Shown here: positions 44,040 through 54,490 of the stretch, one piece after another
Position numbering within the stretch: the first letter of the stretch is position 1
How the letters are laid out: each line of letters starts with the position of its first letter
From: Polaromonas sp.
Lineage (GTDB): Bacteria; Pseudomonadota; Gammaproteobacteria; Burkholderiales; Burkholderiaceae
Direction of reading: 5' to 3'
Assembly: GCA_013823505.1 (NCBI GenBank)
Contig: PNMH01000004.1
Coordinates: forward strand, 32,501 to 96,500
DNA length: 64,000 nt
The notes under the pieces: model-generated
The model's database searches: none
Seen by the model: only the letters and a program-made list of their open reading frames with translations
What the model was told of the DNA's origin: nothing
Position numbers and translations under genes: made by a program

Positions 44040-44650
44040 TTGCGCACGGCCTCGAATTCAATGATGAGGGGGATCTCGTCGCCGACCCAGCCGTTGGCCA
44101 CTGCGTAGTTCATGCCGTAGGCGCTGCGCTTGAAACTGCCACGCGCAGACACGCCCATCACATAGGGCTTGCCCAGCGGTCCACCCAGCGGGGACTCGGC
44201 GCTCTTGTTCCAGGTGGCCTGCAAGGTGAGCGGCTGCGACTTGCCCAGCAGTTCAAGCTGGCCGCTGATGTCGAAGGTTTTGTCGCCGGTGCGTTTGGCG
44301 CTGGTGGCTGTGAACACCATCTTCGGAAACTCGCCGCTGTTCAGAAAATCCGGGCCCTTGAGGTGGTCGTCGCGTTTGCGCTGGTTGCTGAACACGCTGG
44401 CGGTTTCGACCTCGATGCGCACTTCGGACAGCGTGGCCGTGGCTTCGTCAAACCGGTAGCTGCCGCGCGCCGAGCGGAACATGCCGAGCACCTTGGCGTA
44501 GCCGATGTGATCAACCAGAAAGGCCACGGTGGTGTGCTCGGGGTCGAGTTCGTAGCGGGCTGCCTGGGCATGGGCCGTGCTCATCAGCAGCGGGGAACTG
44601 GTCGCGAAGGCCGTCCAGACGATGGCGGTTTTCAGCAGGTGGGCACGCAT
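44036..44650 (-). CDS. YceI-family periplasmic lipid-binding protein
   Basis: Seen: 204 residues with signal peptide (about 1-29: TAFATSSPLLMSTAHAQA). The lipocalin-like YceI barrel follows: RYELDPEHTTVAFLVDHIGYAKVLGMF-type start, VEIETASVFS-like VRIEVETASVFSNQRKRDDHLKG, and MGVSARGSFKRSAYGMNYA. Known: YceI homologues bind isoprenoids such as polyprenyl or ubiquinone-like lipids in the periplasm; physiological roles are mostly unknown. It lies between the CDP-alcohol phosphatidyltransferase (3-base gap) and the sulfatase (overlap), which suggests that it carries a lipid for that pathway (inference). Confidence 0.88.
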   Translation of the reverse strand: MRAHLLKTAIVWTAFATSSPLLMSTAHAQAARYELDPEHTTVAFLVDHIGYAKVLGMFRSARGSYRFDEATATLSEVRIEVETASVFSNQRKRDDHLKGPDFLNSGEFPKMVFTATSAKRTGDKTFDISGQLELLGKSQPLTLQATWNKSAESPLGGPLGKPYVMGVSARGSFKRSAYGMNYAVANGWVGDEIPLIIEFEAVRK

Positions 44651-44653
44651 GGT

Positions 44654-45454
44654 TCAGGTCTCCAGTGGGGTGGGGCGCTGCCGCGCCAGGGTTCGCACGT
44701 CGATGGCGAAAGACAGGGTCAACAAGGCCAGGCTGACCGCGGCCAGCGCGTTGGCCAGCAGCGGAGGCACGATGGGCCCGAGGCAGACGATCAGGGTGGT
44801 GATCTGCACCACGCACACGGTCTGGCGCCGCTTGCTGGGCGGCAAAGGGCCGTTCAACCAGGGCCAGATGAAGGCCGCCCCCACGAAGGCATACCGCATG
44901 AGTCCTGAAGCCAGGATCCATGGACCCGCCTGTCCGGCCTGCACCACCAGCGCACACAGCACCAGGGTGAAGGCGGCGTCGGTCTCCATGTCGAAGCGGG
45001 CGCCAAACGCGCTCGCCAGGCCGCTGCGTCGCGCCAGTGCGCCGTCCACCGCGTCGAGCAGGGCGGTGAGCGTGGCCGCGACCACGAGCCACCAGGCGGC
45101 GGCGTCCAGTGGCGTGCGTGGCAGCACTTCACCAACCAGCGCCGCCATCAAGGCCATCGCCCCCAGGCGCACCAGCGTCACCCGGTTGGCGGGGCCAAAG
45201 CGTGCATGCGGATGGGCGCCCAGACCGCGCCACACCAGCCACACAGCGGCAGCGAAAACCAAACCAGCCTTGGCAGCGTAGTCGAGACCCAGGTCTGCCC
45301 CAACCGCCAGCGACACGGCCATGACCAGCACCAGGGCGGCCGCCACCGCCAGGTCGCGCGCGGCGTCACGCGCCAGACCCTGGCGGTCTGCGATGTCCTG
45401 ACGGGGCTGGGGCGTAAAGGCGGGGCTGCCTGCGGTTTTCATCGTCTGCAACAT
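44654..45454 (-). CDS. CDP-alcohol phosphatidyltransferase
   Basis: Seen: 266 residues from ATG 45454 (an ATG at 45442 is a near-equal alternative; neither has a clear Shine-Dalgarno). The family signature is present: DAVDGALAR then GARFDMETD, matching D-x2-D-G-x2-A-R ... G-x3-D-x3-D, with both terminal Asp kept. There are six or more membrane segments (LAVAAALVLVMAVSLAVGA, AGLVFAAAVWLVWRGLGA, LVRLGAMALMAALVG, FTLVLCALVVQAG and others). Known: these enzymes join a CDP-linked alcohol or diacylglycerol to an alcohol, making phospholipid head groups. The substrates here are unknown. First gene of the leftward three-gene arm, divergent from the dehydrogenase gene. Confidence 0.82.
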   Translation of the reverse strand: MLQTMKTAGSPAFTPQPRQDIADRQGLARDAARDLAVAAALVLVMAVSLAVGADLGLDYAAKAGLVFAAAVWLVWRGLGAHPHARFGPANRVTLVRLGAMALMAALVGEVLPRTPLDAAAWWLVVAATLTALLDAVDGALARRSGLASAFGARFDMETDAAFTLVLCALVVQAGQAGPWILASGLMRYAFVGAAFIWPWLNGPLPPSKRRQTVCVVQITTLIVCLGPIVPPLLANALAAVSLALLTLSFAIDVRTLARQRPTPLET

Positions 45455-45525
45455 AAGATGACCGAGCGGGTCGAGGTGATCATGGCACGCACCCCACCTC
45501 CGACACGACATATCCCTTTTCGTTC

Positions 45526-46524
45526 ATGGCATCGCCTTCGACCCCACTGACCATTTCCGCCCAGGCCTGCTGGACCATGGCGCCTGGCCGAGCCGAGATC
45601 CGCAGCGAAGCCTTGCCCGCCATGGCCGATGGTGAGGTTCGTGTGCGCACCCTGCACACCGGCGTGAGCCGGGGCACCGAAGGCCTGGTGTTTCGCGGCG
45701 AGGTTCCGGCCAGCGAGTCGCAGCGCATGCGCGCGCCGTTCCAGTCGGGCGAGTTCCCAGGCCCGGTGAAATACGGCTATGTGAATGTGGGCGTGGTGGA
45801 GGCCGGGCCCAACGATCTGCTGGGGCGAACCGTGTTCTGCCTGTACCCGCACCAGACGGTGTACCAGGTGCCGGCCCATGCCGTGGTGCCCTTGCCCGAC
45901 GAGGTACCGCCCGCGCGGGCCGTGCTGGCGGCCAACCTGGAAACCGCCATCAACGCACTGTGGGACGCCTCACCGCGCCTGGGCGACCGCATCGCCGTGG
46001 TGGGCGGCGGCACGCTGGGCCTGCTGGTGGCCTGGCTGGCGGCGCGGCTGCCGGGCTGCGAGGTGCAGGTGGTCGATACCGAGGTCGGCCGAGCCGATGT
46101 GGCCCAGGCACTTGGCGCCGGCTTTTCTTTGCCAGCCGAAGCTCGCGCCGACGCCGACCTGGTGGTGCACACCAGCGGGCAGGGCGCAGGCCTGGCCACC
46201 GCGCTGCGGCTCGCCGCCTTTGAGGCCACCGTGCTCGAACTCAGCTGGTACGGCAGCCGCGCGGTGAGCGTGCCGCTGGGCGAGGCATTTCACTCGCAGC
46301 GCCTGACGCTCAAGAGCTCGCAGGTCGGCCATGTGGCCACACCGCAGCGCGGGCGCTGGAACCACCGCCGCCGGCTCGAACTCGCACTCTCTCTGCTCAC
46401 CGACCCGGTGCTGGACCGCCTCATCACGCACAGCGCCCCGTTTCACGAATTGCCGACCGTGCTGGAGCGCCTCTCGACGGGCGCTGCCGACACGCTCTGC
46501 CACCGCATCGATTACCCCATCTGA
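45526..46524 (+). CDS. Medium-chain dehydrogenase/reductase without the catalytic-zinc cysteine
   Basis: Seen: 332 residues. MDR fold: N-terminal GroES-like part with [18 protein letters not shown] (about 42-59) where ordinary alcohol dehydrogenases have the zinc ligand Cys, then [14 protein letters not shown], and the Rossmann part [16 protein letters not shown] (about 158-173). The SRGTE form resembles zinc-independent MDRs such as the BchC group, so hydride transfer without catalytic zinc is expected. The C-terminal part ([15 protein letters not shown]) is also of that group. First gene of the rightward cluster arm; the PTPS-like gene follows after 14 bases. Substrate unknown. Confidence 0.75.
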   Translation: MASPSTPLTISAQACWTMAPGRAEIRSEALPAMADGEVRVRTLHTGVSRGTEGLVFRGEVPASESQRMRAPFQSGEFPGPVKYGYVNVGVVEAGPNDLLGRTVFCLYPHQTVYQVPAHAVVPLPDEVPPARAVLAANLETAINALWDASPRLGDRIAVVGGGTLGLLVAWLAARLPGCEVQVVDTEVGRADVAQALGAGFSLPAEARADADLVVHTSGQGAGLATALRLAAFEATVLELSWYGSRAVSVPLGEAFHSQRLTLKSSQVGHVATPQRGRWNHRRRLELALSLLTDPVLDRLITHSAPFHELPTVLERLSTGAADTLCHRIDYPI

Positions 46525-46538
46525 ACAAGAGAACCACC

Positions 46539-46973
46539 ATGTACGCCGTCAACGTCAGAGACCATTTCATGATTGCCCACAGCTTCCAGGGCGAGGTCTT
46601 CGGGCCCGCCCAGCGCATGCACGGCGCCACCTACGTGGTGGATCTGGAGCTGCGTCGCGAGGCGCTGGACGCCGACGGCATCGTGGTCGACATCGGCTTG
46701 GCCACGCAGGTGCTGCGCGAGGAGCTCGCCGCGCTCAACTTCCGCAACCTCGACGAGGAACCCCAGTTCAAGGGCCGCAACACCACCACCGAATTTCTGG
46801 CCCGCCTGATCTTCGACCGGGTGGCCGTCCGCATGGCCGCTGGTGCGCTGGGCACCAACGCCCTGCCGTCTGCGCAGTCGGCCGGTGTGCAACACATGCG
46901 TGTCACGCTCAACGAATCGCACGTGGCCTGGGCCTCGTACGAGGGCGCCGTGCCGGTGCGCGCGCCCGCGTGA
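46539..46973 (+). CDS. 6-pyruvoyl-tetrahydropterin synthase/QueD homologue with altered active site
   Basis: Seen: 144 residues, T-fold. [33 protein letters not shown] aligns with the PTPS N-terminus but differs at key points: H14 and H28 remain, the third zinc ligand of the HGH motif is A30, and the catalytic Cys normally before HGH is absent. The downstream Asp-His pair is replaced ([10 protein letters not shown] for LDHxxLN). The pterin-anchoring Glu is probably kept in [12 protein letters not shown] (about 125). Known: canonical members convert dihydroneopterin triphosphate to pyruvoyl- or carboxy-tetrahydropterin. Inference: it may bind a pterin or related heterocycle and catalyse something else. 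Coupled to the GT4 gene by a GTGA overlap. Confidence 0.78.
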   Translation: MYAVNVRDHFMIAHSFQGEVFGPAQRMHGATYVVDLELRREALDADGIVVDIGLATQVLREELAALNFRNLDEEPQFKGRNTTTEFLARLIFDRVAVRMAAGALGTNALPSAQSAGVQHMRVTLNESHVAWASYEGAVPVRAPA

Positions 46974-48013
46974 ACGCCTGCTGCTTCCTGATCCCGGGCG
47001 ACTGGAACACGCCCACCGGCGGTTTCACCTACGACCGGCGAATGGTGATCGCATTGCGCGAGGCGGGCTGGACGGTCGAGGTGTGTTGTCTCGAGGGGGC
47101 CTGGCCGCACCCAGGCGCCAGCGATCTCGCTGCCGCTGCAGGCTGCACCGCTTCGCTGCCCGACGGCACCCTGGTGGTGGCCGATGGCCTGGCCCTGGGT
47201 GCGCTGGCCGAGGTGGTCGCGCCACATGCCGAACGCCTGCGCTGGGTGGCGCTGGTGCACCACCCGCTGCACCTGGAAACCGGCTTGTCCGAGGCCGCGC
47301 GCCAGCATCTGCTGGCCAGTGAGACGCGGGCGCTGCGCCATGCTCGCCACGTGGTGGTGCCGAGCCGGGCCACCGCCAGCGACGTGGCCGCCATGGGCGT
47401 GCCGCCCGAGCGCATTGCCGTGGTCGAGCCCGGCACCGATACTGTGGCCGTCGCGTCCAGGCCACGGCCAGAAGGTCCGTTGCGCCTGCTCTGCGTGGCC
47501 ACGCTCACAGCCCGCAAAGGCCACAACCTGCTGCTGCAGGCACTCGCCGGCCTCATGCAACTCGACTGGGAGCTGCACAACGTTGGCAGCGCCACACGTG
47601 ATCCCGATACCGCGGCCCGCCTGTTCGCCCTGGCCGCACCGCTCGGCGACCGCGTGGTCTGGCACGGCGAGATGGACGCGAAGGCGCTGCAGGCGCACTA
47701 CGCCGTGGCCGACGTGTTCGTGCTCGCCTCCTTGCACGAAGGTTTCGGCATGGTGATCACCGAGGCGCTGGCGCATGGGTTGCCGGTGGTGGCCAGCGAC
47801 GGCGGAGCCCTGGCGCAAACGCTGCCGGCCGACGCCGGCCTGCAGGTGCCGGCGGGCGAGGTGGCCCCGCTGCAGGCGGCCCTGGCGCGCGTGCTGACCG
47901 ACGCGACCCTGCGAGAACGGCTGGGCGCTGGCGCACGCGCTGCGTCCGGGCGGCTGGCGACCTGGCCGCAACAAGCCGCCCGTTTCGCGGCCGTGCTGGA
48001 AGGTGTCGAATGA
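46970..48013 (+). CDS. GT4-family glycosyltransferase
   Basis: Seen: 347 residues from GTG 46970, overlapping the PTPS-like stop; the longer open frame upstream is a shadow of the two preceding genes. N-terminal Rossmann: [21 protein letters not shown]-terminal donor domain: [20 protein letters not shown] (about 166-185), VVWHGEMD, and the E-x7-E motif [25 protein letters not shown] (shown from about 256). Known: GT4 enzymes are retaining and use nucleotide-sugar donors. In this setting it could glycosylate a pterin-like product or a lipid head group (inference). Its stop overlaps the methyltransferase start (ATGA). Confidence 0.87.
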   Translation: MNACCFLIPGDWNTPTGGFTYDRRMVIALREAGWTVEVCCLEGAWPHPGASDLAAAAGCTASLPDGTLVVADGLALGALAEVVAPHAERLRWVALVHHPLHLETGLSEAARQHLLASETRALRHARHVVVPSRATASDVAAMGVPPERIAVVEPGTDTVAVASRPRPEGPLRLLCVATLTARKGHNLLLQALAGLMQLDWELHNVGSATRDPDTAARLFALAAPLGDRVVWHGEMDAKALQAHYAVADVFVLASLHEGFGMVITEALAHGLPVVASDGGALAQTLPADAGLQVPAGEVAPLQAALARVLTDATLRERLGAGARAASGRLATWPQQAARFAAVLEGVE

Positions 48014-48906
48014 GTTCGGCCAACTTCAGCGCCGACTGGCTGCAACTGCGCGAGCCGTTTGATGCGGCGGCGCGCGATGCCGCCGCTGGCGATCTGCAGC
48101 TTGTTGGCCGACTGGCCCCGCTGCGCAAGGGCCTGACCCGGCCCCTGCGCGTGATCGACCTGGCCTGCGGCACCGGCGCCAACCTGCGCTGGCTCGCACC
48201 CCGCCTGGGTGGAGCGCAGCAGTGGCTGGTGGTGGACCACGATGCAGATTTGTTGCGGTGCTGGCCCGAACGGCTGGCCACCGTGGCCGGAGCACAAACC
48301 GGTGCCGGCGTGGACCTGGATCAGTCGCTGTCTTTCGCCGGACCGGGGTTTGAGGCGCGCATCGTTCGCCAGCCGATGGACCTGATGGCCGGGCTCGAAA
48401 CCCTGCCGTGGCAGGCGGCCGACCTCGTCACCGCGTCCGCGCTGCTGGATCTGGTGGGCACCGACTGGCTGCACCGGCTGGTGGCGGCCAGCGCGGCGTC
48501 GGGTGTGGCCCTGCTCATGAGCTTGAGCGTGGATGGCCGCCATGTCTGGGCGCCTGGAGACCCGGCGGACGCCACCGTGGGCAAACAGTTTGCCGAGCAC
48601 CAGCGCCGCGACAAGGGACTCGGTCCCGCACTGGGCGCAGATGCCGTGGCCGAGCTGCGGCTAGCCCTGGAGTCAGCGGGCTACCGTGTGTTCACAGCCG
48701 CCAGCGACTGGTGGGTGGATGGAGGCGAGAGCCTGAGTGCGCTGTCATTGCAGTGCGCGCTGATTGATGGCATGGCGGCAGCGGCGGGTGAACAGGCGGG
48801 CACAACGGCGCAACCGGTCGAGGCCTGGCGGCGGCGCCGTCTGGCCATGGCGGCGCGCAGCCAGTTGCGCGTGGGCCACCTCGATCTGCTGGCACTGCCC
48901 TCCTAA
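48010..48906 (+). CDS. Class I SAM-dependent methyltransferase
   Basis: Seen: 298 residues. SAM motif I is VIDLACGTGANLRWL (about 48-62), followed by the acidic VVDHDADLL (about 75-83) and the post-motif DLVTASALLDLV (about 138-149). The C-terminal part (SDWWVDGGESLSALSLQCALIDGM) has no motif I recognise. The substrate is unknown. It is coupled to the GT4 gene by a 4-base overlap and its TAA overlaps the stop of the opposing RibD-C gene. As the last gene of the rightward arm it may methylate the glycosylated intermediate (inference). Confidence 0.8.
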   Translation: MSSANFSADWLQLREPFDAAARDAAAGDLQLVGRLAPLRKGLTRPLRVIDLACGTGANLRWLAPRLGGAQQWLVVDHDADLLRCWPERLATVAGAQTGAGVDLDQSLSFAGPGFEARIVRQPMDLMAGLETLPWQAADLVTASALLDLVGTDWLHRLVAASAASGVALLMSLSVDGRHVWAPGDPADATVGKQFAEHQRRDKGLGPALGADAVAELRLALESAGYRVFTAASDWWVDGGESLSALSLQCALIDGMAAAAGEQAGTTAQPVEAWRRRRLAMAARSQLRVGHLDLLALPS

Positions 48907-49820
48907 GCCGAACGCAGCTCCAGGTCCCAGAGCATGTCCGGCCCCAGCGCGAGCGTGCGCGCCTTGGGGCGCGGGCAATCGGCCATCACCGCATGGGCGG
49001 GGGCCTGCAGGCCACGGCGCCCGTTGCCGATGAGCACCGGAGCCACCACCAGGTGCAGACGGTCGAGCGCGCCGGCGGTGAAAAACCGCGAGACGGTGAT
49101 GCCGCCGCCTTCGACAAACAGAAGATGCAGGCCGCGTGCGGCCAGTGCGGTCACGATGCGTTGCGGGTGGTATCCCGCCTCGGTCTCCGAGGCCAGCAGT
49201 CCGTCCACCGCTAGCACCTCGGTGCGCGCATGGGCAGGCGCGAGGCGCGATCGGGCCTGCGCCGCGTGGCGGCCGTCACAGACCCACAGCGTGGGCGCCT
49301 GGCCATCGCGAAACACGCGCGAGAGGCCGTCCAGCCGCGCAGCGGGGTCCACCACGACACGCACCGGCTGCGGCCCGGGCACGCGCCGCGTGGTGAGTTG
49401 CGGGTTGTCGGTGGCCACCGTGCCGGCGCCCACCAGCACGGCGTCGCAGAGCGCGCGCAGGCGGTGCAGGTGCAGCAGGCAATGGGCGCCGTTGACGTAA
49501 TAGGAGTCCCCCGTGGCGGTGGCCACGAAGCCGTCCAGGCTCTGTCCGAGCTGGGCCACCACCCAAGGGACCGGGCTTCCGAGTTGCCGCTGACGGGTGC
49601 GTGCATCCAGCAAAGGCTTGTACAGCTCGAACAGCGCGTTGGAGCGAGCGCCGATGGGTCCATCGACCGCCCAGCCGTTCTCGGAACAGTGGCTCAGCTG
49701 GGGCGAAGGCGCGCCGTCGCTTGCGCGCAGCAGCTGCAACCACAGACCGGACCAGTCCAGCGGCACGTCCGAGACGGGATCTTTGGTGGCTGAGGGAGGG
49801 TTCTGCACAGGGGTGAGCAT
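48903..49820 (-). CDS. RibD C-terminal-domain (DHFR-fold) reductase
   Basis: Seen: 305 residues from ATG 49820; a TTG at 49859 would add 13 residues with no family match. The RibD_C block begins near 80: WVVAQLGQSLDGFVAT, LRALCDAVLVGAGTVATDNPQL, VRVVVDPAARL, LFVEGGGITVSRFF and LVVAPVLIGNGRRGL. The deaminase half of bifunctional RibD is absent; instead there is an about 75-residue N-terminal extension without recognisable motifs. Known: the domain reduces the ribosyl chain of a pyrimidine in riboflavin synthesis, with NADPH; stand-alone relatives act in other pathways. Its position beside a PTPS-like gene suggests a pterin/flavin-type substrate (inference). It overlaps the methyltransferase gene tail to tail by 4 bases. 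Confidence 0.8.
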   Translation of the reverse strand: MLTPVQNPPSATKDPVSDVPLDWSGLWLQLLRASDGAPSPQLSHCSENGWAVDGPIGARSNALFELYKPLLDARTRQRQLGSPVPWVVAQLGQSLDGFVATATGDSYYVNGAHCLLHLHRLRALCDAVLVGAGTVATDNPQLTTRRVPGPQPVRVVVDPAARLDGLSRVFRDGQAPTLWVCDGRHAAQARSRLAPAHARTEVLAVDGLLASETEAGYHPQRIVTALAARGLHLLFVEGGGITVSRFFTAGALDRLHLVVAPVLIGNGRRGLQAPAHAVMADCPRPKARTLALGPDMLWDLELRSA

Positions 49821-49901
49821 CGAATCATCATCGCATCGGGAGCCGGCCGCGCCACTCAAAACCGGAATAGCCCTCGACTTGACGACCGGCCTCCGAGCGG
49901 G

Positions 49902-50468
49902 TCACTTCCAGCGGGGCGCGTAGTACGGATCGTCGCCATCGACGCCCTCGGAGGCGGCAGGCGCGCCCGCCGGCAACCAGGCCAGGCACAGCGCGATACC
50001 GATGCCGGTGAGCAGCAGCGGCAGCAGCGAAACCGGCGACACCGCCGACGCGCGCCACGCCCAAAGCACCGACACCCCGCAGACGGTGGCCACCATCAAG
50101 GCGAGCTGGGCCAGCAGCAGCGAACCACCCAGCGCCCCCCAGGCCGCCAGCCCGAGCGCGGCGATTGTCGCCAGCACGGCGGCGATCAGGCCGTTGCGCC
50201 GCCCCATGGCCCTTGTGCCCGGCGCCTTGAGCGCCATGGCCAGTGCGGCCAGCAACGTGCTGCCCAACGCCACCCAGGGCAGAACTTGCGCTCGTGACGT
50301 GGCTGGCCAGTCGAACCCCGGCCAGGAGGCCATGGTCAGCACCAGTCCGAGCGCCGATCCCAGCGCAGCCCAGCGCAGGCCGAGCCTGCGCAACAGCAGA
50401 CTGACGACCACGGCCAGCACGAAGGGCAGGACCAAACTCTGAAAGGCAGGGTGGTTGGCGAAGGACAT
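49902..50468 (-). CDS. Small multi-pass membrane protein, unknown
   Basis: Seen: 188 residues with about six hydrophobic segments (FQSLVLPFVLAVVVSLLLRRLG, WAALGSALGLVLTMA, VLPWVALGSTLLAALAMALKA, GLIAAVLATIAALGLAAWGALGG, LLLAQLALMVATVCGVSVLWAW, SLLPLLLTGIGIALCLAWLP) and a short acidic, aromatic C-terminal tail (EGVDGDDPYYAPRWK). I recognise no family. It is upstream of and same-strand with the RibD-C gene (81 bases between), so a shared transcript is possible. Confidence 0.6.
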   Translation of the reverse strand: MSFANHPAFQSLVLPFVLAVVVSLLLRRLGLRWAALGSALGLVLTMASWPGFDWPATSRAQVLPWVALGSTLLAALAMALKAPGTRAMGRRNGLIAAVLATIAALGLAAWGALGGSLLLAQLALMVATVCGVSVLWAWRASAVSPVSLLPLLLTGIGIALCLAWLPAGAPAASEGVDGDDPYYAPRWK

Positions 50469-50566
50469 GGCCGCATCATCCCACCGCCACCCGGCTTTGC
50501 GGTGCGGGAATACACTGCGGCTCCCCGCCTGACGTTCGCCCGACCCAACGCCCCCAAGAGGCCCCC

Positions 50567-51193
50567 ATGTACCTGCCGCCGCAGTTCGCCGCCAAAGACC
50601 CTGCCATCGCCCGCGAACTCATGCGCGCGCATCCCTTCGCCAGCCTGGTCTCCACCGACGATGCCGGTTTTCCTTTCGTCACACCACTGCCGCTGCATCT
50701 GGAGGAAGAAGCCGGCGGTCTGACCTTGCTGGGCCATGTGGCACGCCCCAACCCCCACGCGGGCTTCCTTCGTCAGAGAGACAACGCCCTGGTGGTGTTC
50801 CAGGGTCCGCAGGCGTACATGACGCCGCGCGTCTACCCCGACCTCACCCGCGTGCCGACCTGGAGCTACCTGGCCGTGCATGCCAAAGTGCAGGTGAGCT
50901 TCATCGAGTCGTTCGACGACAAGGACCGCCTGCTCAAGCACCTGATCCACGACCACGACCCCGCCTACGACGCGCAGTGGCGCGCGCTGCCCGAAGACTA
51001 CCAGCACAAGATGATGGGCGGCATCCACGCGTTTGAACTGCGTGTGACCGAGCTGCAGTGCAAGGTCAAGCTCAACCAGCACCGTCCCGAGGCACACGCT
51101 GCGATGGTGGCGGCCTACGAAGCGGGTAACGAAAACGAGCGTGCCCTGGCCGGCTGGATGCGCCGCCTGGGCCTGACAGGGCAGGGTGCATGA
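50567..51193 (+). CDS. PaiB-family FMN-binding protein
   Basis: Seen: 208 residues: MYLPPQFAAKDPAIARELMRAHPFASLVS-type start (MYLPPQF, HPFASLVS), PFVTPLPLHLEE, HVARPNPH, VFQGPQAYMTPRVYP, VPTWSYLAVHAKVQVSF and KLNQHRP near the end. This is the PaiB/FMN-binding split-barrel family, about 200-210 residues. Known: B. subtilis PaiB was described as a negative regulator of sporulation and protease genes, but the fold suggests a flavin-binding protein and its biochemical role is unsettled. It is coupled to the following SGNH hydrolase by a 4-base overlap. Confidence 0.87.
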   Translation: MYLPPQFAAKDPAIARELMRAHPFASLVSTDDAGFPFVTPLPLHLEEEAGGLTLLGHVARPNPHAGFLRQRDNALVVFQGPQAYMTPRVYPDLTRVPTWSYLAVHAKVQVSFIESFDDKDRLLKHLIHDHDPAYDAQWRALPEDYQHKMMGGIHAFELRVTELQCKVKLNQHRPEAHAAMVAAYEAGNENERALAGWMRRLGLTGQGA

Positions 51194-51834
51194 AACGTCG
51201 CAGTTGGCTGTTGGCGGCAGCGCTGCTGCCGGTTTCGCTGTGGGCCCAAGCCCTCCCGGCCGAGCAGCGCTGGAAAAAGGAACTCGACGCGTTCGCCGCT
51301 GCCGACCGCCTGCAGATGCCGCCGCCCGGCGGCGTGCTGTTCGTCGGCAGTTCGTCAATCCGTTTCTGGACCGGGCTGGAAACGGCTTTTGCCGACCAGC
51401 CCGTGGTGATCAAGCGCGGCTTTGGAGGTTCGCGTCTGTCGGAGAACGCTGATCTGGTTAACCGGCTGGTGCTGCCTTACCAGCCGCGCCTGGTGGTGCT
51501 CTACGCGGGGGAGAACGACATCCACGAAGGTGTGAGTCCGGCGGAGTTGCTCGCGCACTTCCAGCGCTTCGTGCGGCAGGTGCAGGGCGCTTTGCCCGCC
51601 ACTCGCGTGGCCTGGATGGCCATCAAGCCCAGCCCGTCACGCCTGGCGTTCATGGCCACCATGCGCGAAGCCAACCTGCTGATCCAGACCCACGTGCTGC
51701 AGCACGACAACCTCGACTACATCGACGTGCATACCGCGATGCTGGACAACGACGGCCGCCCGCGGCCTGAGCTGTTCGTGCGCGACCAGCTGCACCTGAG
51801 CGCCGAGGGCTATGGCCTGTGGCGCCAGATCGTC

Positions 51835-51855
<21 letters not shown>
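51190..51855 (+). CDS. Exported SGNH/GDSL-family hydrolase
   Basis: Seen: 221 residues with a signal peptide (about 1-21: KRRSWLLAAALLPVSLWAQA). SGNH blocks: I VLFVGSSSIRFW with nucleophilic Ser (about 50-60), II GFGGSRLSENAD (Gly), III YAGENDIHEG (Asn), V RDQLHLSAEGY (Asp/His, about 200-210). Known: SGNH hydrolases deacylate lipids, sugars or peptidoglycan-linked esters. Substrate unknown; export points to an envelope substrate. Its last 21 bases overlap the 3' end of the opposing OpgC-like gene. Confidence 0.83.
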
Positions 51856-54459
<2,604 letters not shown>

Positions 54460-54490
54460 TAATCGACCTCTTTTGCCGCAGCCCGACGCC

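Noticed and set aside
46331..46969. Upstream extension of the GT4 gene into the PTPS-like and dehydrogenase genes
   Set aside because: These residues are the wrong frame of two clear genes; the GTGA overlap at 46970 gives the natural start.
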